64,000 nt of DNA from Pardosa pseudoannulata (Eukaryota; Arthropoda; Arachnida; Araneae; Lycosidae). The position numbers were made by a program, and so were the translations under genes. Positions 1 to 10,433 of the stretch are shown here, piece after piece (the stretch's first letter is position 1; every line of letters begins with the position of its first letter). The notes beneath the pieces are model-generated. The model was not told the origin of the DNA, made no database searches, and saw nothing but the letters and a program-made list of their open reading frames with translations. The stretch spans positions 82,901,344-82,965,343 of the forward strand of contig CM063504.1 of assembly GCA_032207245.1 (NCBI GenBank), in the 5' to 3' direction.

Positions 1-1175
1 TTTCTGACACTACTAGAATTTTTCACGAAAAAAATGATGGTATTTTTTTTTCTTATTTGTTGAAATTATTCGTACTTTAAATGGAAACAAAACTTCACAA
101 ATGCAGTACTCGCATTTGAAGAAAGCAACTTACATTCGATGAAAATTCCTAAGCTGCGCCTTTCTCGATCACAAAGCGTGCTGAAGAAAGAAAAATCATT
201 ACTGTAAATCCCACACTTCAACCACTGACTGTAGTAAACATCAAGCACGACAAAGTAAAAAACGAAGAGAGTGAACGACGAATGCAAAACAGGAAAAAGA
301 AATTAAGTTATTAAAGATAAATAGACATCAAAAGCAACAATATTAAATGATTGTTTATATCTTTGTTAAACATAAACAAAAAAAACGGATTACTGAGTAA
401 ACCAAATATATAAAAATGGTTTTCAAATTATGTCAAGGATAAAGAAATTATAGAATAAATATGCAAAAAAAAAAAAAAAAATGATTCGTTATTTGAGTAT
501 TTTATAGTCAAATGTGAACTCTTCAGAAAAACCTACAGGTGGACCTTGCAGAGATAAAAAGAAAAAAGTGGTTTTCAATGAATTATTAGAAAGCGATAAA
601 ATGCGTCGACAGCATGAACATAAATGGAAGTAAGTTAAAAAAAATAATGATGCAACAAATAACAGACAAGAAAAATAAGCGTCTATTAACGAGGCATAGA
701 AATGGAAGGGAAAATTACTCGCGATGTTTGATGAGCTTATAAAATTGCTGTAGCGTTTGATAACAGGTAGATTTCCTGGGTGGAAAGAAAAACTTTCAAA
801 CTTCCGGGAAAGAAATGAGATAATTATATCTTTCTTGGGTTCATCACAAGTAGTCGTAACATTTTAGCTTAAGAGTTTTGATTAGCTTTTAGCATATGCG
901 TCTTGTCATTTTGGATCGGATTTTCTTATCCCTTTAGGTTCAAATGTTTGATCTGTATGTAAATACGTTGATATAGTTTGTAGTGTTGTAGACTGCCAGC
1001 GTAAATATCCGTTGTATTGAAATTTTTGGTTATATAAAGTCAGGATTACAATCATAAAGGGAGGTGAAGTATTAAAATCATATTCGAAAATACAAAATAT
1101 TTTTCATTCTACGGTTAATCCTTTCTATGTTATGCGACATACATATGCACAAACGTAACTACATATGTACGTACA
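1..1175. other. AT-rich sequence, no gene seen
   Basis: No open frame here resembles a known protein, and I see no splice-flanked conserved exon on either strand. A phrase near 905-945 (ttttcttatcc followed by ggttcaaatg) recurs near 1780-1815, so part of this stretch is probably an old dispersed repeat. Confidence 0.5.
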
Positions 1176-1352
1176 GGTTTGGTTTGGTTTGGAGAGCTAC
1201 GGTCTATGTTTTGCACACGAGGGCTAATGAGACCGGGACTTACTGCTCAAAGTCGATTTCGAATGGCTACGAACATCCATGTCATAGTGAGATTCGAACC
1301 CACGAACTCCGGTACGGACGATTAGCGCCCTAACGAATCGGTCAGCGTTCGG
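1176..1352 (-). mobile_element. tRNA-derived SINE (CCAAA-tail family), copy 1
   Basis: The tRNA-like head is at the right end on the minus strand, with a B-box-like ggttcgaatc type sequence read in reverse. The tail is at the left, where ggtttggtttgg is the reverse of a CCAAA repeat. About 13 bases, atatgtacgtaca, flank both ends as a target duplication, which fits LINE-assisted retrotransposition. A short frame read across it is not a gene. Confidence 0.88.
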
Positions 1353-1354
1353 CA

Positions 1355-2950
1355 TATGTACGTACAGACGTAACTACATATATAAGATGTATCACTGAAA
1401 CTGGTCAAAAATGATTCAATCATAGACAAAATAAGTATTTCTGTTGCAATCTGGAATCTAGAAATTTTCGTGATTACACTACTTTCTTTACATCGTAAAT
1501 GAAAGTAAGGAAAGGGGTTGGGGTGTAAACCAAAATAGGAGAGGGAAAAAGAGGAAAGATTGTACAATGATTGGGGAAAGCAGTTGAGTCCAATAATTGG
1601 AAAATAAACATTATAACTTAGCTTTAAAGTATTCATCAATATACAGGGTTGTCCAAATTTATTGAGCGCATTTAAGATTTGAAATAAAAAGGAACAAAAT
1701 GAAGTATGCACTTATTTATTGTGTTCCAGGAAAATCTATTTAATACTTTTTCATACATTATAATCATTGAATCAGTCGCGACCGGATTTTCTTATCCATT
1801 TCGGTTCAAATGGATAGATGCATGGGTGATTCTAAAGTAAAAAAAATAAAAAATTCTGAACACCACTCAAAATTTTCTAAAAAAGTAAGCGCTACAAATT
1901 TAAAGTAAAAATTATATTAAGGTTACTTTCTAGACTTTGGAACTAGATCTGAATGATATCTGAATTTTAATATTGTGATATATCTTTAACCAAATACTAC
2001 TATATTAATATGTTATAATATATATCAACTTATCACATTGTGTACGGATACATTTCATACCGGGAGAGGGCGTTTTGCTCGTAAATTTAGTAATTCAATT
2101 AAATCTCAATAGATCGAAAATTATTTAATTTTTTAACCAACTTTTCGTATTTTATATTGAAATAAATATATAAACAAATATATAAATAGAAATATATAAA
2201 TAACAACCATAAGATTTTTGTAAACAAAAAATATATTTTTAGTTTATAAATTTATAATAGTATTGTAAAATCAAATAGAAATAGTAGTATACAGTTTTAA
2301 TTTTTTCGAATTATGTTATATATAAACATTTTTACATTATAAAAAACGAAAAAAGCAATCATAAAACTAATAATGTAAAAACTAGTTTTTATTTGACATT
2401 TTTAACATTAAAAACCCTCTTGGAGATATCAAAATTAATATAAACTTATGACGTACAAAACAAAGTATATAAAAGAATTATCTATTAAATGTTTTATATA
2501 AGATTAAAACCACTTTGTAGATTTCATACTCTAAATATCTACTTTTCACTTTCGTTTAAAAAGTTATATTACACACTTTTTTTCTATACAATTATCAAAA
2601 CTATTGCGTGATAATTCTGTGTCAACTATACGAAGATAAACTTTTTAGTATATTTTTCAGCAAGGATATTTTTTTTAATATACCGTAGGATTGAATTCAT
2701 TGTGCTACTGCATATTTGATTATCTCTGACTTTCATTTTTCATACTGCCTTGAGAGGATAGCATTACGAGAAAATGATTCACAAGAAAGAGCTGACACAT
2801 GATTATATGACATTTTACTTTTATCTCGGATTATTTACAAAAAAGATTTTAACAGAAGTAATTTCGAAATAAATCTTTCAAGAATATGTTCTTGTATTTT
2901 TAAAAGACGATTGTAGCGAAAGAAACTTTATTTTGTAACTACTTGAAAAC
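1355..2950. other. AT-rich sequence, no gene seen
   Basis: Very AT-rich, especially 2100-2700. A minus frame at 1322-1711 overlaps the SINE and has no recognisable domain. Nothing else was found that can be supported. Confidence 0.5.
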
Positions 2951-2974
2951 CCATAGATGAGGGGAGGCCAAGAC

Positions 2975-3000
2975 GTCGACCGCGGTCGACTGGTCGACCA
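2975..3000. repeat. Two adjacent GTCGAC-centred palindromes
   Basis: GTCGACCGCGGTCGAC (2975-2990) is a perfect 16-base palindrome. It is followed directly by TGGTCGACCA (2991-3000), a perfect 10-base palindrome. The cluster is strongly GC-rich and CpG-rich against its surroundings and lies about 150 bases upstream of a hAT transposase remnant. It may be subterminal transposase-binding sequence of that element. Confidence 0.7.
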
Positions 3001-3154
3001 CGAAGGCAATTTAGGCAGTCTGCGCGACCATCCCGATAATGACCTCGGATATTAACAATATAATTTATGAATTATGACATAGGATTAATGAATTATTTAA
3101 AATAAAAATTTTTGGAAATTAATTTCTGAAGAAACATTTCCAAATATTTACAAA

Positions 3155-3358
3155 TTGATTTTGTATTTGAAATCATACTTTGGATCCACGTATCTCTGTG
3201 ATTCTGCTTTTTCAACAATGAACGCCATAAAAAACCAGACATCGGCCACGTTTTCAACAGATGAACATTTAATTTTGTGTTTATGCATTGCAATAAGCTC
3301 GGTCCAGCCACAATATGATAAACTTGTCGCAGATATACAGTGCCAAATTTCAACTTGA
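3155..3358 (+). pseudogene. hAT transposase C-terminal (dimerisation) remnant
   Basis: This 67-codon frame ends at a stop. It reads FGSTYLCDSAFSTMNAIKNQ near residues 9-28, then TDEHLILCL, and later QPQYDKLV near the end. That order matches the C-terminal dimerisation block of animal hAT transposases of the ZBED5-like type, where a gStyLCEsaFS motif precedes TDEHL and a YdkL motif. The catalytic and BED-finger parts are missing upstream, so it is a 3' fragment of a dead element. The terminal coding bases are duplicated twice downstream. Family assignment is firm; the subfamily is inference. Confidence 0.82.
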
Positions 3359-3973
3359 CAAAGTGCTTAGTTATAATATAATCGAATCAGTACTATATAA
3401 TCATTATATGGTACTGATTCGATATACTATACACACCACGGTTTTTATCGCTAAACTTTGCGACCTTTCGGGAGGCTTCTGAAGTCGCTGGCGACTTTTG
3501 GCGACTTTAAGCTTTCCAAGCTTTTTGGAGCTTTGTAGAGGCAACCCTGGTTCGTAATGGTTCGTTAACAGATGAACATTTAATTTCGTGTTCACGCATT
3601 GCAATAAGCTCGGTCCAGCCATAATATGATAAACTTGTCGCAGATATACAGTGCCAAATTTCAACTTGACAAAGTGCTTAGATTATAATATAATCGAATC
3701 AGTACTATATAATAATTATATGGTACTGATTCGATATACTATACACACCACGGTTTTTGTCGCCAAACTTGGCGACCTTTGTTGCGGTGTCTGACGTCTC
3801 TTTCGACTTTTGGCGACTTAAGCTTTCCAAGCTTTTTGGAGCTTTGTAGTGGCAACCCTGGTTCGTAATGGTTCGTTAACAGATGAACATTTAATTTCGT
3901 TTTTACGCATTGCAATAAGCTCTTGCCAGCCACAATACGATAAACTTGTCGCAGATATACAGTGCCAAATTTT
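3359..3973 (+). repeat. Tandem ~310-bp repeats of the hAT 3' end with internal palindrome
   Basis: Two units (about 3359-3663 and 3664-3973) each repeat the last ~80 coding bases of the hAT remnant. Each then carries the intervening segment gcgacctttc..ttggcgacttt and a terminus reading ggcaaccctg. The latter is the reverse of CAGGGTTGCC, a hAT-like TIR. Both also contain an imperfect hairpin built from atcgaatcagtac and gtactgattcgat (about 3380-3425 and 3692-3737). Frames read through here on the minus strand are shadows. Confidence 0.75.
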
Positions 3974-4360
3974 AACTGAACGAAGTGAATAGGATGGTCA
4001 ATTTTTGAGATATGAATACTTATTCATATCTCAAAAATATTGTCGTTAGAATACTTACTATTTTCGTCAGTAAATTTTTATTTTGTAAATATCGTCGTTC
4101 AGATGCTGTATTTATCTTTAACCCTCTGACTACTCATCCCGCGATTTACACGAACAATTCAAATGTAGCAAAATTTGCTCATCCAGCAATTTTCGCGTGT
4201 GTTTTTCTTCTTTTTTTTAAGAAGCACATTTCGCCTTTACACCGTTTAACCAGTGGAATAAATTATATACAGTATTAGACATTTAATTAGGTAATAAATA
4301 GAATTATATAACTAGAACTATAGTTATATTAGATAATAGAATTATAGATAGTATGCTTAT

Positions 4361-4924
4361 TGCAAGAGTCGCGTCCGTCTCTGTCGGAGGTCGGGCGAAC
4401 TTTTATTCTTTTGAACAATTGAAAACGGCAGTATTGTACCAGTAATGGTCCTTTTGATGCACGGACGATTAAAGTGTCAAGTGTGCCGTTTTTTTCAACG
4501 CACCGACAGAGAAAAGAAACTGTTCTTTGTGTGACCGCGTCGGCTGGGCACCAAAGGGCGTTTCGGCTACTCCAAGGACAAAGGTAAAAAAGATGGGGGT
4601 GTCGATCTCCCCTAAAACCGAGGTTTCCTATTTGGAAAAGAAGAAACGAGAGGGGACTTCCTTCTGAACTTTGAGATGAGCAGGTTGTCTAGAGTGATCG
4701 CCTCTCTGGACAATAGATTGCATCTACATTGAGTTGATTTGTTTTATTTAAAACTTTCTTTTTGTTAAATAAATGAACAGTTGTTAAGTTTCAATAATCT
4801 ACGGCTGATTATTTCGCCTCCATACTGCTCCTTATACAAGACCAATGCGAAATCATAGCTACATGACTAGGGTATGACTTACAATCAGAAGTAGAAATAT
4901 CGCAAACGCTCTGCGAGATTACAA
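4361..4924. mobile_element. LTR-like insertion (~564 bp) with empty site in the sister repeat
   Basis: The sequence around 4340-4360 and 4925-4950 is continuous in the paralogous unit at 5620-5650, which gives the insertion limits directly. CTTAT sits on both sides as a 5-base target duplication. The insert starts with TG, is GC-richer than its host, contains an AATAAA near 4768, and has no coding frame. The size and 5-base duplication fit a solo LTR, but the right end reads TTACAA rather than a clean CA, so the class is not certain. Confidence 0.65.
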
Positions 4925-5803
4925 CTTATATATATACTTAAACTATGCAACAAAAAAATACACAATTTTTAAAGGGATCTCAATTTACAAATTGAGCAGA
5001 CAGAGGTTTAACCTTATGCTCTTTCAAGCGAGATTTAAGAGCATGTTTGGTCTCACTTACGTAAGAGATACCGCACAAGAAAGATATTTAATAGATACTC
5101 CAGCTATTTAAGCGTTCAATAGAATGTTTGAGATTCAGAAAAAGAAATATTACTAACAGAAGAAAAAATGACTCTGAAATCAAAATTTTTGAGAATTTTA
5201 GCAATCTGCTGATTAATTTTAAGGGGAGAAAATGTAAACATACTTGACAGATAAAATTAGAGGTTCTCATACGCCAAACAGGATAAGAAAGTTTTCTACT
5301 AAGATATGGAGGACATATTTTATTAATAATACAGGAATTAGAAAAATCGAAGAAGTGTTTATAGTCGATAGGAAAGCGTTTCAGATGCTGATTTTTATCT
5401 TTAAACCTCTGACTGCTCATCCCGCGATTTCCACGAACAATTCAAATGTAGCAAAATTTGCTCATCCCGCAATTTTCGCGTGTGTTTTTCTTCCTTTTTT
5501 TAAGAAGCACTTTTCGCCTTTACACCGTTTAACCAGTGGAATAAATTATATACAGTATTAGACATTTAATTAGGTAATAAATAGAACTATATGACTAGAA
5601 TTATAGTTCTATTAGATAATAGAATTATAGATAGTATGCTTATATATATACTTAAACTATGAAACAAAAAAAAATACACAATTTTTAAAGAGATCTCAAT
5701 CTACAAATTGAGCAGACAGAGTTTTAACATTATGCTCTTTCAAGCGAGATTTAAGAGTATGTTTGGTCTCACTTATGTCAGAGATACTGCACAAGAAAGT
5801 TAT

Positions 5804-6193
5804 TTAATAGATACTCCAGCTATTTAAGCGTTCAATAGAATGTTTGAGATTCAGAAAAAGAAATATTACTAACAGAAGAAAAAATGACTCTGAAATCAAA
5901 ATTTTTGAGAATTTTAGCAATCTGCTGATTAATTTTAAGGGGAGAAAATGTAAACATACTTGACAGATATAATTAGAGGTTCTCAGACGCCGAACACGAT
6001 AAGAAAGTTTTCTACTAAGATATGGAGGACATATTTTATTAATAATACCTGAATTTAAAAAATCTAAGATGAGCTTGTAGTACATCGGAGAGCGTTTCAG
6101 ATGCTGATTTTTATCTTTACCCTCATGCTTTTTCAAGCGATATTTAAGAGTACGTTTGGTTTGACCTATGTAAGAGATACGGTACAAGAACAA
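5804..6193 (-). pseudogene. Penelope-like element GIY-YIG endonuclease remnant
   Basis: This 129-codon minus frame contains SYIGQTKRTLKYRLKKHEGK near its start (about residues 8-27). That is the GIY-YIG nuclease signature as found at the C-terminus of Penelope-like retroelements (YIG then a T.R.l..RL..H pattern). The downstream part is AT-driven and probably not functional coding. Related copies lie at 5088-5420 and 6278-6523. The adjacent reverse transcriptase remnants on the same strand support the assignment. Confidence 0.78.
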
Positions 6194-6519
6194 TATTTAA
6201 TAGATACTCTAGCTATTTAAGTGTTCAATAGAATGTTTGAGATTCAGAAAAAGAAATATTATTAACAGAAGAAAAAATCACTCTGAAATCAAAACTTTTG
6301 AGAATTTTAGCTTCTGTCTAATTAATCTGTTGATTAATTTCACAGGGAAAAAAGGTAAACATACTTGACAGATATAATTAGAGGTTCTCAGACGCCGAAC
6401 AGGATCAGAAAGTTTTCTACAAATAGACTCAATTAGATTAGAAGATAAACCACGATAATGAACGATAGCCTTCAGTTGATTGAGCTCAGAGCTATGTAAA
6501 TGAGGGGTGAAATAAATAT

Positions 6520-7110
6520 TCAAAGGACGATGAACATGAGTATTAAAAGCAAAAAAACTTTTGACACAGCAAAAGGATTGTGGAAAAAACTAGTCTGAAA
6601 AGCCTCGGAGCTACGAATAATAAGAACATTCAACAAAGTAAGACGATTGTAACATTTTCTTTCGAAAGTGATGCAATAGTCGGTCAAATTCATAACAGAT
6701 AGGATGTGGTCTATAATATCCATGTCGTGATATAATAAGGCAAAAGAGTCTTACACATAACAAATGTAGAAAAGAAACATTATGGTTTGAAATAACTTAA
6801 CTTCAAATTAATGCATGTAGATGTCACACAAAATTGGCTTCAAAGGATTACCATAGCAAGGCCATCAGTCATACGATAGAAATGACAGTTAAAAACAAAA
6901 GTAGTCTGGTGTAGACAAATGCCAGTCAGGTTAATCAGTTCATCAACTTCAAAATGAGAAAAATGAAATTCACGTAGCATCTTGCGAGTTATTTTAGCGC
7001 ACCTTCAACTGGAATATTCGTGAATAACAACTTCACGTCAAAAGAAATCGTGTAGCCAAGAGAATTAAGATTGCAAAGTTTCTTAACAAAATGAAAAGAA
7101 TTGCGATAGT
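6520..7110 (-). pseudogene. Penelope-like reverse transcriptase remnant
   Basis: Reading the minus strand from 7110 downward in shifting frames gives a series of reverse-transcriptase motifs. SFDVKLLFTNIPVEGAL comes first, matching the SFDV.sLfTNvPv block. FYRMTDGLAM follows, matching FyrQ.dGvaMGsPlsP. CVTSTCINLK, close to the LcdiYM block, comes next, and LTLLNVLIIR then TSFF (6520-6723) match LpFLDVlv.R and TsvYrKPt. The order and spacing are those of Penelope-like elements. Stops and frameshifts throughout show it is dead. Confidence 0.82.
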
Positions 7111-7118
7111 GAAAGCAT

Positions 7119-7732
7119 CGGGTGGCCATAATTAAACTGACAGTGCACACAGTGTTCTGTAGCTCGATCTATTTGCGAGAATGACGCCACATTTCGTAGG
7201 AAGATTAAACAAGACGGGGGACGAAGGATTTCGCGAAAAAACAAATTAGTTCCAAAAGTCACCTCTAAGGCAATATTTGGCGCTGTGTAATAGAAAATAG
7301 AGTGTTAATAAATGCAAATCAATACGGAAATTAATTTCTTAATTGTGCCAATGGATGTAACGTGAAATTTGAATAAAGACCTTCTTCTTCTGCTCAGCGT
7401 ACGTGATATTGCAGAGCACGAGACTTTATCGGTGTTTATGTAGCTTTTAAGCTTTTTTAAAAGTGTTGCCATATTGCACTTGAACTAAATCAGAAAATGT
7501 GCATAATAAAAGGTAATTTTATTCCGTATTTATCTACATTTGTTAACACTCCATTTTCTATAACACAGCGCTAAATATTCCCCTAGCGGTGACTTTTGGA
7601 ACTAAATAGTTTTTTCGAGGAATCCTTCGTCCCCGTCTTGTTTAATATTCCTACAAAATGTGGCGTCATTCTTGCAAATAGATCGCTCTACAGAACACTG
7701 TGAGCAACTGAACGTTTAATTATGGCCACCCG
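7119..7732. mobile_element. Foldback MITE with ~200-bp terminal inverted repeats
   Basis: The left arm starts CGGGTGGCCATAATTAAAC and the right arm ends with its reverse complement. Similarity continues inward for about 200 bases, including shared phrases around gatctatttgc, atgacgccacatt and gttccaaaagtcac. A paralogous empty site near 9225-9255 defines the limits, and gcat/gtat flanks look like a 4-base target duplication with one change. No transposase is encoded. The superfamily is not assignable by eye. Confidence 0.82.
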
Positions 7733-7756
7733 GTATTTTTTTAAAAAGAGGGGAAA

Positions 7757-9640
7757 AGTGGAAACCAAGTGCTTCACGACACTTAAGAATCGATAATAGG
7801 AACTATAGGTCTGAAAAGAATACCAAGCTTATGAACTTTGGGTAAAGCCTAAAACAGGGAACACAGTTGCAGTCAAAGGTTATTTTATTGTTTATAAAAA
7901 ATATATAAGGATTTCATAGCAAATTTAATATTTTTGAGTTTCTTAGACCTCGAATTTTTAAGAATTCCTTTTTAGGGACCTCGATAAGTTTTAGGGATAT
8001 TTTCCAAATAAGTGGATTTATTAAGTATATTTATTTATTTATTTCTATATTTTTATTTTTCACTTTTTTTATACAAAATTATATAAACAATTTCTAAATA
8101 TTGGAAAAAATGGAAACCAAGTGCGTCACGACACTTAAGAACCGACAGTAGAAACTATAGGTCTGAAAAGAATACCAAGTGTATGAACTTTGGGTAAGGC
8201 CTAAAATAGTGAGCACAGTTGCAGTCAAAGATCATTTTATTGTTTTGTAAAAAATGCATAAGGATTTCATAGCAAATTTAATAGTTTTGAGTTTCTTAGA
8301 CCTCGAGTTTTTAAGAATTCCTTTTTAGGGACCTCGATAAGTTTTTGGGATTTTTTTCCAAATAAGTGGATTTATTAAGCATATTTATTTATTTATTTAT
8401 TTCTATATTTTTATTTTTCACTTTTTTATACAAAATTATATAAACAATTTCTAAATATTGGAAAAAATGGAAACCAAGTGCTTCACGACACTTAAGAACC
8501 GACCGTAGAAACTATAGGTCTGAAAAGAATACCAAGTTTATGAATTTTGGGTAAAGCCTAAAATAGGGAACACAGTTGCAGTCAAAGGTTATTTTATTGT
8601 ATTATAAAAAATATATAAAGATTTCATAGCAAATTTAATAGTTTTGAGTTTCTTAGACCTCGAATTTTTAAGAATTCCTTTTTAGGGACCTCGATAAGTT
8701 TTAGGGATATTTTCCAAATAAGTGAATTAATTAAGTATATTTATTTATTTAATTTTATACTTTTATTTTTCTCTTTTTTAAACAAAATTATATAAACAAT
8801 TTCTAAATATTGAAAAAAATGGAAACCAAGTGCGTCACGACACTTAAGAACCGACCGTAGAAACTATAGGTCTGAAAAGAATACCAAGTGTATGAACTTT
8901 GGGTAAGGCCTAAAATAGTGAGCACAGTTGCAGTCAAAGATCATTTTATTGTATTATAAAAAATATATAAAGATTTCATAGCAAATTTAATAGTTTTGAG
9001 TTCTTTAGAGATCGAGTCTTTCGAATTTCTTTATAGAGACCTCGATAAGTTTTTGTGATTTTTTCCAAATAAGTGAATTTATTATGCATATTTATTTATT
9101 TATTCTATACTTTTATTTTTCTCTTTTTTATAAAAAATTACATAAACAATTTTAAATATTAGAAAATTGAGGAGTGTTATAAATACAATAAGCCAAGAGG
9201 ATTAAGATTGTAAAGTTTCTTAATAGAATGAAAAGAAGTACGATAGTAAAAGTATTTTTGTTAAGAAGAGGGGAAAAAATGGAAACCAAGTGCTTCACGA
9301 CACTTAAGAACCGATAGAAGAAACTATAGGTCTGAAAAGAATACCAAGTTTATGAACTTTGGGCAAAGCCTTAAATAGTAAACACAGTTGCAGTCAAAGG
9401 TTATTTTATTGTTTATAAAAAATATATAAGGATTTCATCGCAAATTTAATATTTTTGAGTTCTTTAGAGATCGAGTCTTTCGAATTTCTTTATAGAGACC
9501 TCGATAAGTTATTTTGATTTTTTTCCAAATAAGTATTTATTAAGCATATTTATTTATTTCTATACTTCTATGTTTCTCTTTTTTTATGCGAAATTACATA
9601 AACAATTTCTAAATCTTAGAAAATTGAGAAGTGTTGTTAA
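7757..9640 (-). repeat. Five tandem ~355-bp units carrying a Penelope RT motif
   Basis: Units start with tggaaaccaagtgc at about 7759, 8111, 8468, 8820 and 9280. The last gap is longer because about 110 bases of the RT FHF.KKL region (9180-9265) are interposed. On the minus strand each unit contains fragments close to PKV.K and FRPIVPIIDS. This is the lPKvHK..lRPIv.s block that opens the Penelope-like reverse transcriptase domain. The array therefore seems to be amplified RT N-terminal coding sequence plus ~200 bases of AT-rich filler. Confidence 0.72.
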
Positions 9641-9689
9641 TACAATAATAAGCGTATGAGCAGTTTTGAAAATATGGAAAGATTACCAA

Positions 9690-10430
9690 AAGTCAGGATC
9701 AAAATGTTAATTATACAGACATTAGAAAAATCGAAAAAGTGTTTACAATTCCAAGAGTGCTGAGCGATTATAGAACTTTAAAATCCCGATTTTTACCTGA
9801 TTACTTGCATGTTCTTTCACTCGAATTTAAATGTACTTTTCGTCTAAATTGCTAATTGGGTCCAATTGTAGCTATTTTTTTTCTCAAGCTGGAAAATTGC
9901 CTGTTTATCAGATTTTTCACCTGATAACAACTTTTTGCAGCTTTATCTATTTTGCATTTCATAATATTATTTTTACTAAAAATATCGTGAATATCCATTT
10001 TAGAAACATTAAAAACATTTATTTATCTCACTTGCAGGCATTTCTTTTCCGTTATAGACCCAAACTTTCCGGACTTCTACTTTGGACATATCACTTCTAC
10101 GAGTCCTTTTACTAATAAACCAAAAACTTCCATTCACTTCTTCCTTTTTATTAACATCTCCATATATATTGGGATTCAGTTAACGTCAGAATTTTACTCA
10201 AAAATCGCTGAATTACTTCCCAAAACAAAAGTGGTCTTATATTTATGCAACTTCGAGATTCTGGAAAATCCTTACGCATGCAAAATATATTCGGTCTATT
10301 TTTTTCTTTGCAAAATCCATCCTTTTTAGGATGGATTTACTGCTCTTTTTTTTTCTTTTTTTTTTATTTGCATTAATGACTTCTTTGCGAAAGAGTCGAA
10401 ATTTGGAATGATCTTATAATTTTGTATTTC
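9690..10430. other. Divergent Penelope-like fragment and AT-rich sequence
   Basis: Bases 9700-9830 resemble the endonuclease-region segment at 5330-5400 and 6100-6150 (attagaaaaatcga, then the cccgatttttacc area). This suggests an older, more divergent copy. From 9830 to 10430 I see no gene; a plus frame at 9831-10115 has no recognisable domain. Confidence 0.4.
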
Positions 10431-10433
10431 ATT

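Larger units (their letters stand above)
4100..6523 (-). repeat. Tandem partial copies of the Penelope-like element 3' part
   Basis: Three units start with the shared word cagatgctg at 4100, 5382 and 6098. Once the 564-bp insertion in the first unit is removed, the spacing is about 715 bases in both cases. Each unit carries the C-terminal endonuclease-region coding sequence on the minus strand. Units 1 and 2 also share a non-coding AT-rich segment (4120-4360 and 5398-5640). Penelope-like elements are known to insert as partial tandem copies (pseudo-LTRs), which would explain this layout. Confidence 0.75.

Noticed and set aside
1127..1333. Plus frame, and similar frames at 16570-16809, 30882-31139 and 36580-36870
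   Set aside because: All are translations of the tRNA-derived SINE.
7757..9640. CRISPR-like spaced repeats
   Set aside because: Units are ~355 bases long without short repeat/variable spacer structure, and they contain retroelement RT motifs in a eukaryotic genome.
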